Positions 47,279 to 58,691 of a DNA stretch of 64,000 bases are shown here, piece after piece (the stretch's first letter is position 1; each line of letters opens with the position of its first letter). This stretch comes from Mesaphorura yosii (lineage: Eukaryota > Arthropoda > Collembola > Poduromorpha > Tullbergiidae). Where the stretch lies: NCBI GenBank assembly GCA_009869945.1, contig WIXG01000334.1, forward strand, positions 21,731 through 85,730, in the 5' to 3' direction. The notes below the pieces were generated by a model. The model was given only the letters and a program-made list of their open reading frames with translations, did no database searches and was not told the origin of the DNA. Position numbers and translations under genes: made by a program.

Positions 47279-48114
47279 TTATCCTTGTCCTTTCGTTTCG
47301 TGCGTTTTGATTTGCTTCGGAAGTAACAGGAACGTGGAATCAATCTGGCCACCCGCCGTCGTAGTCGTACTCGTATTGGTTGCACTAAAGTCACCTTTAC
47401 TCTGATTGAGTTGGAAATGCCAAATCCCTTCTAATGTCAACATCGATCCGCCTGTGTCTACAAATTCATTACCTGAACCGTACTGAAAAGAGAACTTATC
47501 CGGATTGGTAATTCCGGAAGTCAACAACTCGCCCGCTCGGTTGAGTAAAATCAAATCTAAGTGGAATCCGTTCGCCGTTCCACGATCCACTTAACTGAAG
47601 AAGTCATAAAAGTAAAAGTAGCAACCGAAGTAGAATTGGAAGTAAATTGGTTTCCAGGCTCCAACAAAGCAACAGCGCAATCAAGCTTGAGTAGACAGCT
47701 AGAAGCACTGGTTCAAAAATAGACGGAGCGATTTAATTAAGTCTAATCTCGAATCAACTTGTTTCCAACTAATTCTCCACATACTTGGCGAGTTCTGAAA
47801 GTTTGGAATAGTCTCTGGAAGCTTTACATGGATTTCCTAACCCTGACTAAACTATTTCTGAGTTCTGCGACGCAGAAGGTGGAAACTTTGCCTACACAGT
47901 TCCAGTGAGCTCTTCCAGAGTACAAAGTATGGGAGGATGGCAAGATATCGATAAATTCTCGAATAATGCGGATATTGGCTATTGCGGTATAGATTTGATT
48001 GTTTGAAGTGGAGTTTCGAGAATTTCTTGAGGGAATGTCAAGAATTTCGGTTTCAGAGTTCTGCTGGTTGTGGTTCATTGAGTTCGCCAAGTCCGATTCG
48101 AAGTCGTTTAACAT
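47279..48114 (-). pseudogene. Possible decayed or unrecognised gene on the minus strand
   Basis: Three neighbouring minus-strand open segments lie end to end: 48114-47824 (96 residues from an ATG), 47712-47560 and 47590-47279. The last two overlap in different frames, as if one base were lost or gained near 47580. Both read like beta-rich, Ser/Thr/Gly-containing protein (for example GSMLTLEGIWHFQLNQS in the last). I do not recognise the family. A pyrimidine-rich acceptor before 47590 could instead make the last segment a real terminal exon. Confidence 0.25.
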
Positions 48115-48652
48115 TCGGTTTGCTTTACATCAAATGTGTGCAGCAATACCGAAAGTTAGAAGGTCAGGGTAGTGTTTAACGTTCGAACAGGAACATGAAG
48201 TCCCAGATCTGATGGAAGTAATCCGAAATAAAATATTTACGCGTTGGCATTTACTAGAAACTCATAACGAGAAATCCTCAAAGTGATCCACGTGCTTCAT
48301 TCTTCATTATTTCAAAATTTCTTGTTCTCTAGTAGGCGCAAGTAAAATCCCTTCATTAATGGTTAAGCCTCATAATTCAGGTGGGACTGACGGGCATGCC
48401 AAATGAAGTCAGAGCGCCAGAAGGACCGGATTACGGAGTCTTAAGTCTCAAGACGGAAGCATTGTGAATGATGCATTAAGAATCGAATTAATATAAGGTT
48501 GATTTCTTAGTTGGACGTCGAGCGTCAAGTTCACGTTCACATTCAAAGCGCAAAGTTCACGAAACTCTCGATTCTGTGACAGGATGATACGAACTTCATA
48601 ATTTGCGAGCTTGTTTTGATCTTCAAAACAGAAATGGTAAATGGAGTTTGAC

Positions 48653-48690
48653 TATATAAATGCAGTGTCACAGCCTCGGCTTCAGTTTCA
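48653..48690 (+). promoter_or_regulatory. TATA box and initiator pair
   Basis: TATATAAA at 48653-48660 and TCAGTT at 48682-48687. The initiator A (48684) is 31 bases from the first T, the canonical arthropod spacing. The transcript would run toward the synaptotagmin coding start at 49193. Its leader would hold a nine-codon open frame at 48755 and a 119-codon open frame at 48782-49141 without recognisable domains. Confidence 0.4.
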
Positions 48691-49192
48691 AAGAGCATCT
48701 TCTTCGGTGTTTCACTTTCTGTTCCTCCTTTTCCACGATTCAATTCCATGACCTTTCTCACTCAAATTTGTTTCTAAGCATATGGTTCGCACTTTAGACT
48801 TTAGATTGAGGCTCACTTTCACGTACCCGCTTCATGCATGGCTTGCTGCGTTGAGTGCTGGAACTTTCCACTTCTGTATCTATGCGCTCCTGCAGGCTGA
48901 ACGTAAATTCGATACCATAACCTTTGATCTCGATCCGAAAATAGAAAAAGCGATTGATGTGATGTGCTATGAATTTCAAATTACAGCTTCTCACTTTCAA
49001 TTCTTGACCTCGCACTACATGGCTCTATTTTTATTCACAGAGGGACTCTCATCGATGCCAATGCCAAGTCAAGCAATGCGAGAATCTGGACTTGAACTGG
49101 AAACTGAAGCTATTTCCATAAAGAATTGCGAGTGTGTCTAAAACTTGGAAAATCGCCAACTGGACACGACACAAAACGCAAACACAGTCAGA

Positions 49193-52100
49193 ATGAAGTT
49201 CCAAGAGCTGACAAGGTCCGAGCAGATCCTGCTCGGTTCCGTCGTCCTTGGCGCTGTTTGCCTGACGAGTATCCTAATCCTGTGCATCATCTGGAAGAGA
49301 TGCTGGATTCACAAATACTTATGGAAAGAAGGTAATACTTAAGATTTACAAGAAAAATCGATTCTTATTGCAAAGATTCATTTCTAATGTACTAGTGTTC
49401 ATGTGTGCCGTACCGTGCGACTTGATCCGATTACCGGATTCGCATAAAATCACTTACGATTCTTATGCTTTCTTGTAGAAAAACTCAAAACAAGTCCGCA
49501 GAAGAAGGCCCGGGCGGATGATATCATTTGTATTCGTTATCCTCCTGACATTTACCCAACGTCCGTGGGTGTTTACCGAGAAAGTAAGTCCCGAGTTTTG
49601 TGTTCCCCATTTATTATTTACTGAATCACCTGTCCAACAACATTTCCTGCTTCTGTTTCCCGTTCGTTTAATTCCTGGAAGGATTCCCCTGCTCACATCC
49701 ATCAATTTGAATACATAATTTAATAACTTTAACTGCCAGCCATACCCTAAGTCTCTGAGCCTGTTGAGCCTAATGTGTTTCTTGAAGCTTGAAATATTAA
49801 TTGACACTTTAAACGCAGACATAATCCGAAGCCCGGAAGATGAGCTGGCGCGCCTCTTCCGTACCTCACCCATCAAGCGTGACTCGACGTACTCGTCCAT
49901 GTCCGATGGCAGCAATGCAAGCAGCGGACTCGCGGGCCACACATACGAGCTAACGACTTCTCCTCCGGTCCCGAACCTGTCCCCAAATGGAATCATCCTC
50001 ACAATGCCGTTGCCACTCAGCAAAGCAAACAATTTGTCACCGACGTCGACCAACTCGGGCTCGCCTGACTCATGCACCAATTCCGTTTCACCACTTCTGA
50101 TTCAGAGGACCCACAGTGCCAACAGCGGCAGTAATAGCAACAATGACTCAGCGACCTCATCGCCAATTCATGCCAGTGGACATGGTTCCAAGGGCGGCAG
50201 CATGAATAACAACCTTTCTCCGCCACCACTGAACGAGCATCAACTGCATTTTGTGCACAACAACAATCGGCAGCCGTTCTTCACGTTTGCGTTGAAATTC
50301 GAAGAAGAAAATGGCCTGGTGCATATTGATTTCATTGTAAGTGCTGAATAATTCACTTGGAAAGCCACAAGCCACTCGATAAAACTGGAGCGACAGTGTT
50401 AAATTGTAAATTCCGTTAAGCAAAGGTGGATCAGTGGATACCAGAATTTGCGAGATTTGTCATTTTGTAATGAAATCTTCCAAAAAGACAGAAATATTCT
50501 AAACGTAGGACATGGATTAGCGATGTTAAACCCACGAACTGCAGGCGCTGGCAATCACGAACAACGAGGCGACATTGCAGCTGCAGCGCAGTCGGGAGCC
50601 TCTGAAACTAGAACACATTGCATTACTAATTCAACTAATTGATTGATTAACTGATTCTCGTCTCGTGAATAACAAATCCGATCCCAGAAGTAGAGCAGAA
50701 GTAGATACATCAGAAAACTAAATTCTAGAATTGAACGCAATGATGCTGCAGCTTCTGCTTCTTGGTTTCCGTCGCTTTTGCATCTTTAAGCAGGCTTAAT
50801 GTTTACATGAAAGCAAGCCTAAAACGGATCATCATGCATTAGAATTTATAATGCCGGGCACAGGCACGCGAGTGGGAGGTTGGAATTCCCAACGGACCAC
50901 AACGTCTGCAACACAACCCAAACGCCCATCGCCCAAATGGGTTGTAATGAGATCGCGTCGAGAGGGCAATAAACTGCAACTCCAAAAACCTCTTTTTAGG
51001 GCAATCAGCAGTAACGCTTGCAAAATAGCAATCCAAGCGCGCGTTGAACGAAAGCGACTTTCATGTGTTCGTCTGCTTTCTTCGTCTCAAAGAGCCGCCA
51101 CGTCACATACAACGGACATGCAAGCAGCAGGCTAGTCTAGACGTAAAAGTAGAGAAAGTGGAAAAGTTTAACACTTCTAATAATGTAATAAAGTCAACAG
51201 CATGACATCCGACCACAGAAGAACCGAAACAGGACGAGGCGAGGCCACTTCATTAAATCTTCAAGAACCAATTTCAAAAGTTGTTAATCGAAGAATTTCC
51301 ATTTTTACGAGATTCCGCTCACGAGTTACGACAGACTGACTCGAAATAACTTTCTGAGACTTGTAACGGACTGCCGACTGTCTTTGCGGAAGACTTTTTC
51401 AATTTCGGGTCACAATGACACAGTTAACACTCGACTGGCGCGGCGATGGCCTTCTAAATAGATTATGACAGCTCAATCTTTCCAACATTCTAACTCTCTT
51501 GACTCTTTCTGGTCTTTTGCATGACAAACAGGAAGCGAGAAATCTTCCACCACGTGAGTACTTGAATCTTCCCTGCGACGTCTTCTTCACGATTGAAATC
51601 CAACCGAAGCGGCACGTACTTCAAGGCGGTGGCAGCAGCGGAACAGGCGGCTCGTCTTCGTCTATCTCTCTAGCATCTGCTATTATTGGAACTCGGACGT
51701 TTGGAAGATCCTTCCTCGCGAAGCATCAGCAGCAGCAACGGGATCGTGACTCGAATCCAAGCGGGACTAAAAATGGATCAGCATCTGCAGGCTCACAGCA
51801 GCAGCAGGGCGGCAGCGGTGCGACGCCTCCTTTGATGATTCCACCGCATTATCGATTCGTGACCAAGACGTTGAAGAAAGTGTTGCAGACGTGCGACTTC
51901 AGCGAAACTTTCTTGGCACAGTTGTCGAGGGCACACATGAAGGTAAGATTTAAGCCTGCTGAGCCGAAGTCTCGTTGGATTTTGATTAGGATTTGAAATT
52001 GGATTACGAAATTACGCAATGCAATGCACTTGTACTGCATCGATCGTGATGAGGTCTGACGTGAATGCGAATGCGATAAGAGAAGAGACCATCATGAATG

Positions 52101-54789
52101 TTGTCTTGAGAGCGTTGAGTCGAGTAATTTGAGCTGGACATCATGCTAGTGAATTAATGACTGCACTAAAAGGGCTAAGGCTAAGCTAAACAACAAAAAA
52201 GTGAGGGCGGACGTGAAATTGGGTTAGAAATCTTGAGAAGGATGCTAACGGGGCCCATGGGCTTGAAACGTCTTCAAAACTGTTCATTCAAGCAGAAAAT
52301 ACTGAGATAAATGTAAATAATGAATTATGCAGAGAGCATCGAAGACAAGAAAACGACAGCGGCAGTGACAACAATGCCAGATTTTGGGCTAATAATTTTC
52401 ACATTTCCGAGAAAGCAGGCAAGATGAAAGGCTGAGACTGTCGTTGCCAGGTTCCTGCCTGGCCTGTGCTTGTGCTGTCTAACATTGTCCTCCGACGACG
52501 CCCACGCACCACTCACTCAGTACACTGCATCAAAATAATGGTCGTTCTCTGTTCCCCCGTGACAATTCATTCTTCTTTATCTTTGCTTCTCGCTGCACAT
52601 CATTAGCGGATTTTCTTTTGTTTCCATTTCAAATACAAAAATATAAACAATGCTACTCCATGCCACATGACAAGTCTTGTGAGACCCTTCAAATGAAAGT
52701 GCTGTACATCAAAGTAATGAACGAGACGGGACAGGGCGTAGGAGGGCAAGAGCCTCACCCAGGGCCCTGTTCAAGCCTCTGAACACTTTGAAGTCCCGGC
52801 ACGAGGAGAAAGTGGATGGAAGAGCCGAATGCTCTGTCACCGTGTATGCTGAAGTTTGTGTCAAAAATACAACCTTTTCTATTTGCTATTTGCTTTGATG
52901 TTCTGGAGTGGAGCTGTGGAGCTCATTAGGAATTGAGGACACTTTGGTTACGCCTACTTTGTTGCTGGATTTCCGGATTGATTTGACATAAACAGGCGTG
53001 TGTCGCCTGTCATATCAGGGCGATGAAGACAGGAGGACACGAGACACCCACTTGAATTAATTAACAATCCTTATTTTCGATTCGGATATGAATCTTCGTG
53101 ATTTCTTGCGTGTGATCGAATTTCTCGAATTAGAAATGGAGCTCATTTAGCAGAAGACTTGAGTAGCAATATTGGAAAAGTAATAACACAATCGATGCGG
53201 TGACGGTGGTCCCGAACAAGAAATTTCTTAATAAAACCAGATTCATATCACTTTACTCGCATGCGCGTGCAATCAAATTTATGAGGAAATATTGCATGTG
53301 TATTTGGTTATTTTTCCAGGACTACTTCATCCGATTCACAGCGTTTGACCAGGATCGATTTGGTAATCCAACCGAGTTGGGATCCACAACGCTGACGTTT
53401 GACGATTTTCATGACTTCACGCAGCACAAACTGATTCTGAGCTGTTCGCTGAAAGAACCAATAATTGTAAGTAAAATGTTTGTTTGTTTGAAATTGTAAG
53501 TGTGTGCGCGCAAATCATCGCAATGCCTTCAATATTCTGAACGAACGAGCGTCTGAACTGGTTTGATGCCTGTTTGTTCCAGAAACTTGGCGAAATATTC
53601 GTCGGACTTTGTCATCTTCCCACGGCTGAAAGGGTTTCCGTCTCGATTGTGAAGGTGACGAATCTCAACCCGTACTTGAGCCATGGACTTATTACCAAAC
53701 AAAGTAAGTGAAAGAATTTTAATGAAAGAAGCCCAAAATGTGCGAAATGAGAGACAAAAAATGTCAATTCCACTTTTGAACAAATAATGAAACTAAACTG
53801 CGACGTTCCGAGCTTTCGATTAAAGTGTACAAGGTTACAAGTTGATTAAAAAGGCTGAAACCAGACTGTATACAGACTTCAACCACTTCACATACACGGG
53901 CTTGAGTCTTGACGCATGGCTCAAATGGCGAAGAATAGTACGGCGCTGCTTAATTAAAAGTCTCCCACGCATCCACGAAGGAAAATCACATGCCTGATCA
54001 TTACTTACGCTACAGTATTAACTTGTTGATTACGGGCCCGCCATTTACTTTCCTGATCTGCGCGCAGGTATTTGCTACGTTCGAGTTCTGCTCCTCCGCG
54101 CTGACACTGGAAAAGTACTCAAACGGAAGAAAACAACGTACCAGCGGTGTTTGGGAAATTGCAGTGCGGATCAACAACCTCAGTTTAACGAAACACTCGT
54201 TTTCGACATGCCACCGAATGAGCTGCTTCACTCTGTGCTGCTCGTACTCGTGTGCATCACAAATAAGATTCCCATGGGCGGCTCGCACGGCTCGTCCCCG
54301 ACCGGGTCTTTGGCTCCTCCGGCCGCGGCGTGTGCACCGAAGAGGCACTCGACACCGGACGCAAACAATTTCGTGTATCCTCCGTACGCACTTGGGCCCA
54401 TGCCTCATCACCCGCAACCGCAGCGACACAGCGTTGCTGAGTCTCTCTTCCACTACGGAGACAACTTGAACGGCAAAAATAGCAGCAACAGCGGCTGTGG
54501 CAGTGGCACGAAGAGTGGATCGTCCTCGTTGCTGAACAACATGGGCACTTCAACGAGCAGCACAGGTAGCGGCAGCAGCAGCGACGTGCACGAGCCCTCT
54601 TCGCCATCCGCGTGCACGTCGGCAACGTCCATGACTTTCACCAAGGACGGCGGCAGCATTGCTAAAGACCGCGTCGTCGGTAAAATTGCACTGGGCTACA
54701 CGATAAGGAATGCGAAGGGCAAATGTCACTGGGAGCAAATGGTCCGAAATCCGCGTAATGTCGTCTCGGATTGGCATACGTTAAAGTAA
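49193..54789 (+). CDS. Synaptotagmin-family membrane protein with interrupted tandem C2 domains
   Basis: Seven coding exons (49193-49331, 49479-49583, 49819-50336, 51532-51942, 53320-53466, 53583-53703, 54068-54789) give 720 residues; every junction is in phase. An in-frame TAA at 49139 makes the ATG at 49193 the first Met, and a good acceptor ends at 49040. A membrane segment lies at about 11-34 (ILLGSVVLGAVCLTSILILC), followed by WKRCW and then a Ser/Asn-rich linker. C2A begins near 235 (GLVHIDFIEARNLPPREY) and C2B near 441 (GEIFVGLCHLPTAERVSVSI). The C terminus has HWEQM and the synaptotagmin end motif WHTLK. C2A carries about 70 low-complexity residues between its strands, and C2B about 120. 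C2A keeps FDQDRF in loop 3; C2B has no Asp in either calcium loop, but keeps the polybasic KRKKT. Such members act in vesicle traffic without calcium sensing by C2B. I cannot assign the exact subfamily; Syt12, Syt-alpha or Syt-beta are candidates. Confidence 0.85.
50337..51531 (+). other. Synaptotagmin-type gene intron 3
   Basis: 1.2 kb intron inside C2A (GTAAGT...AAACAG). Nothing recognised. Confidence 0.6.
51943..53319 (+). other. Synaptotagmin-type gene intron 4
   Basis: 1.4 kb intron, also inside C2A (GTAAGA...TTCCAG). Nothing recognised. Confidence 0.6.
53704..54067 (+). other. Synaptotagmin-type gene intron 6
   Basis: 364-base intron inside C2B (GTAAGT...GCGCAG). Nothing recognised. 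Confidence 0.6.
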
Positions 54790-55451
54790 ATTAATGGGAG
54801 ACGTCAAACGTGAGGACGATTTGGCGTCATTACGCTATGGTTTATGGAAATGTTACGTGTTATGTGGTGAAAGTACAAAGAAAATGTCGGTAATTTGTAA
54901 CCTCTGTTATACTGTAAATCGTGATCTATGTGTTAAGTGGTTGTTATTTTATTACGGACGGGCGGGCAGGAGACAGACGCAAACGGCAGACGCAGTCAGG
55001 TCAAGGATGCAATTAAAGCCGTCAATTTCGGGATGGAGTGACGACAATGACAGGCCATCATGCAGGTGGAGTTTTCCATGGAACATTTTGTAAATATAAA
55101 CTAATTTAATATTCTACATGCATATTCATGCGACTGTGTACTAAATATAGGGAGGACATTTGGCAGGTTGATACTCAACAGGTTAGCATGTGATAAGGCA
55201 TAATAGCAATCTATTTTGGCATGTCGCGTCATTCGTCCATGGCGGTGGCCCACAGGAATTTGTGTACAGTAATTAGTTTGTTTGTAACGTAGTAAAAATA
55301 GCAAATCTCAGCCACCGGACGATGTTGGGTCCGATTTGGATATTCACGATGTGATCGTGACTTGTATGACGTACTCAAGTACTCACGAGAATAGAATAAT
55401 TGCCAATTGCGGCTATCGCGTAATTTATTTATAAAAAAAATTGGGTATTGA

Positions 55452-55463
55452 AATAAAAATAAA
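55452..55463 (+). terminator. Tandem poly(A) signals of the synaptotagmin-type gene
   Basis: AATAAA at 55452 and 55458, about 660 bases after the stop and followed by GT-rich sequence. Confidence 0.5.
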
Positions 55464-57560
55464 AAGCTGTCGTGTGGTTGTAAATATATTTTCTTCCGAT
55501 TCCTGCATACTTGTTTTACTCATGCTCGGCTCAAGTTTATTGATTGGAACAAAATTATGCCATCCACATGTCGACTCGGCGGGTCGCATTGCATCAAGGC
55601 AACGAGATTAAATGACGTTGGCTGTGAGTAGCGAGGGCGGACTGGTGGCTCGGGCTCGAATTTAGGTCAACTCTTGCATATTATGTGTGACAATGCCACG
55701 CCAGTCAGGTAAGAAACTTTATACGCAGCGATGCGGGCGAAGAAGAAACAAGAATCCGGCCGGCCACGCGATCGCACGTCCCCGCATCCACGCCCGACAT
55801 GGTAAACAAATCCAGAAGGCCTTTGCCGCTGCGGTGGCAGGTGACACGATGACGAAGCACAGGAGCACAAGTCAATCTCATATCCGCCTCCGACTCGTCG
55901 GCCTCGGCAGAAATCTGATTTTGGCATTTGACGACAATGACAAGCCACACCACCGCCGTAGCGTGGGAGGCCTTATTTCTGGGTTGGCTCATGTATCAAG
56001 GGTTTGGATTTTATCGTGTGAAATTAATTCTGCAGAAACTAGGCCAAAATTAATTCGATGGGATGGTGGAAGAATGACAGAAACTTTTTATTGTTCCCAC
56101 TCCGATTCTACCGGCTCCTTTTCTCTTCGCGGTCGTAATCAGAATCTGGTTGCTGCTTCTACTTTTAGGTGCTGAATACCAGCTCCGACCCGTGATCATG
56201 ATCTTCAGGGATTTGCAATTCAAATTAAAAGCGTGAGCCCACCGCCGCCTACAACGAGATGCGGGAGAAACTTTGTGAAAACTGAAAATTAATGCGTTAA
56301 CTTTTGTTGTGATAGCGTACTTGCGAACTTGAGCTACATATCCAATTCCCATGAAAAGCACGACACGGTGCGAGTGAGCGGGGCAGGAGCTTGGCATGTT
56401 GTAATTAACTCCAAAAATAGGTGCAAACTTTCACGGGCAATTTCGAGACAGATGGCGAAAACAGGTAGGAGCTATTTTTAAATACACTGCGTCGCATTCT
56501 GAGAGCAGAGGTGGAATATTTAAGCATTGTGCCCTTCTAGACGGAATTTTAACAATCATCAACTGTAGCTGTCGGATTTAATCTCACTTGTCAAGCATAT
56601 GCCAGGCTCGAAAAGGAATTTCTTTCCTCAAAGCCGAAGTGCCCATCCAACTGGATCTTCATCTTCAACTCGCATTCCAGATGAAAGATCGGTGTTTGGC
56701 AACCGAAAGTTGTGACATGATAAAAGCTGCAAAAGGGATAAATACCAATGGCGCAAAGGGCAAAACTTGGAATGAAAACCGGATAATTCAAATGGTTTCA
56801 GTTTTAAATAACTTAGAATTCCATTTCCATTAGTTAAACACGAACAAACGTCACAGCCATCAGCGATCTGTGATGGCCTAGCATAGCGATGGGTTTCAGG
56901 TGAGTTTCAAGTCAATTCAAGCACTCACTCGTGTTCAGGAATGTTTACATTGCACACATGCCGTGCTTGCTCGGCCCAGTCTGAGCTCGGCTGCCTGGGT
57001 AATTTTCTGGCGTAGGCCTTCCTACAGGCGTTATGCATTAGACAGAGATCGTGCCCGTTCATTTTCCAGGAGAGATGAGACAGGTGCAGAAAAGAGTAAT
57101 GCGAAAGTTTGAGTGCAGGCAATTTGTAACTTTCGACCATGCCGTCACGTCCCATCAAGTCTCAGTTGTCATTACGTCATATCTTGTCCCGGACGTCACC
57201 ACCTTTCACTTTCTCGTGCTAGCCGTTCGCCGTCGGCTCTGGGCTGGAAAACGCCAGAAATTGTAGAAAGCGACTCGCTTAGTTTCAAGGTAGGACGTTG
57301 CACCGAATTAAGCCTAAACTGATTATGATTATGCAGGCATTCGCTAAACTTTTTGATAATTAAGCTGTGAATCGAGTCTTGAAGAAGACGATGAAGGCGC
57401 CAAACGCCAACAAATTTTCTTTGCGTCTCCGCCAGAGTTTCGGCCCATCATTTGACTGTAGAAACTTTTCCAATTTACTCCCACAACAGCATCCAAGTCG
57501 ATTTTAAGAGGATCATTCATTTGAAAGTTTAGACGAAGCTTCATAATATATATTTTTGGA

Positions 57561-57658
57561 TTTGCATCCCGAGTCAGCAGCTCCTTACGACATGCATAAT
57601 TCTAATTAGGAAGAACTAACTTTCATAGCTCGCTGTAATTTTGCATCCCCAGTCAGCA
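57561..57658. repeat. Imperfect 19-base direct repeat
   Basis: TTTGCATCCCGAGTCAGCA at 57561-57579 and TTTGCATCCCCAGTCAGCA at 57640-57658 differ at one base; start-to-start distance is 79. Confidence 0.8.
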
Positions 57659-58691
57659 AAATTGAAAGCCTGACTTCACCGATTGAATGACAAATGGCAA
57701 GATAAACAGGTGCTCGGTGCTTTTACAATTTTTGGGCGTAGGCGTTTGTTTGTGATATCCGTACCCAGATCCCGGCTAAAATTAATAATTAATTATTTCA
57801 TAATTGACGGTCAAGGTTAAAGCCAAGAGAGCCTACATGAAATTACAGCATCTCAAATCGCATGATGTTGACTTGTGACATTTCTCTTGCGCCATTGCTC
57901 TTCAACTTCAAAGAGAATTTCAATTTGCTAAGTGAAGTGCTTGCATGTCGTGTTTTCTGTTTTCACGCCCAAAGTGTGCAACCTTATACTTTGATGTGTA
58001 CGGGGCACCAACAGAGGCAATAAGGAAGAAGTTTCGCCTGACTGACCTTTGATTTGGTGCACTTTTATGGCTTGATGACTCGCTACAGATGACAACTCCA
58101 TGCAGCAACCTTTTGATTTAAGCCTTCAACTTTAGTTGGCGTTTGAGCACGCCCGCTGGCAGGCCCCGTTGCATTGTGACAGCTGTTCCAGTGCAAGGTT
58201 TGGTTTTGAAATGAAAGAATGAAACGGACAACGGACTTTGACTACTTTGTCCATTGCTTTGCATGAAAAAGTTAGCCCGTAATTAGCCTTATGTTTTATG
58301 CTCGGATTGTGTTATTAATAGATGTTCTCATTAAGATTATGAACTAACCTTCTCAACAAATGCACAAAAATGACCATGAAACCATGATTGTCGTGTTTAT
58401 TGTGAAGCTGAATCACAACTGCCCAAAAGACTGATTTCCCCAACTCACCCTTCCAGGCTTGATTTCTGACCATTTTAGACACTATTATTAGAACGCCACC
58501 AAAAATGGCTTTCCCGAGCGAAATATTTTAAGCTTGAGAGTCTTTTCTGATGAAGTTATTGATTGATTCTTGTGACTTGAGTCAAGTGCATAAATCAAGA
58601 AATATATTACTAGCATTGTGTGAGTGAAACGTTGGAGCTAGTGACAAGAGCAAGAGAGAGCTGGTGCAGCTCGACAATCCGTGTCGTAAAT

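Larger units (their letters stand above)
29822..48652. other. Nearly 19 kb gene-free stretch
   Basis: No recognisable protein domain, RNA gene or transposon. The left end should carry the promoter of the orphan membrane-protein gene. The GGGCCGGGCC word found in other gaps occurs twice, overlapping, at 31230-31244. Items listed separately are a CTCTCG hairpin at 38.5 kb, a TATA-like box at 42390, and minus-strand open segments at 42.5-42.9 and 47.3-48.1 kb. The rest shows short open frames on both strands with no domain content. Confidence 0.5.
54790..58691. other. Intergenic region between synaptotagmin-type and CLIP protease genes
   Basis: About 3.9 kb with the 3' UTR of the synaptotagmin-type gene at the left and the promoter of the protease at the right. 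Open frames here show no domain. The only structure noted is the direct repeat at 57561 and 57640. No TATA box at a good distance from the protease start was found. Confidence 0.5.

Noticed and set aside
54010-54625. Minus-strand frames of 122-147 codons
   Set aside because: They mirror the last synaptotagmin exon; the Arg/Cys-rich make-up is typical of a reverse frame of Ser/Gly-rich coding DNA.
55687-56175. 162-codon plus-strand frame downstream of the synaptotagmin-type gene
   Set aside because: It lies past the poly(A) signals, is Arg/His-rich without a domain, and an equally long frame covers it on the other strand.
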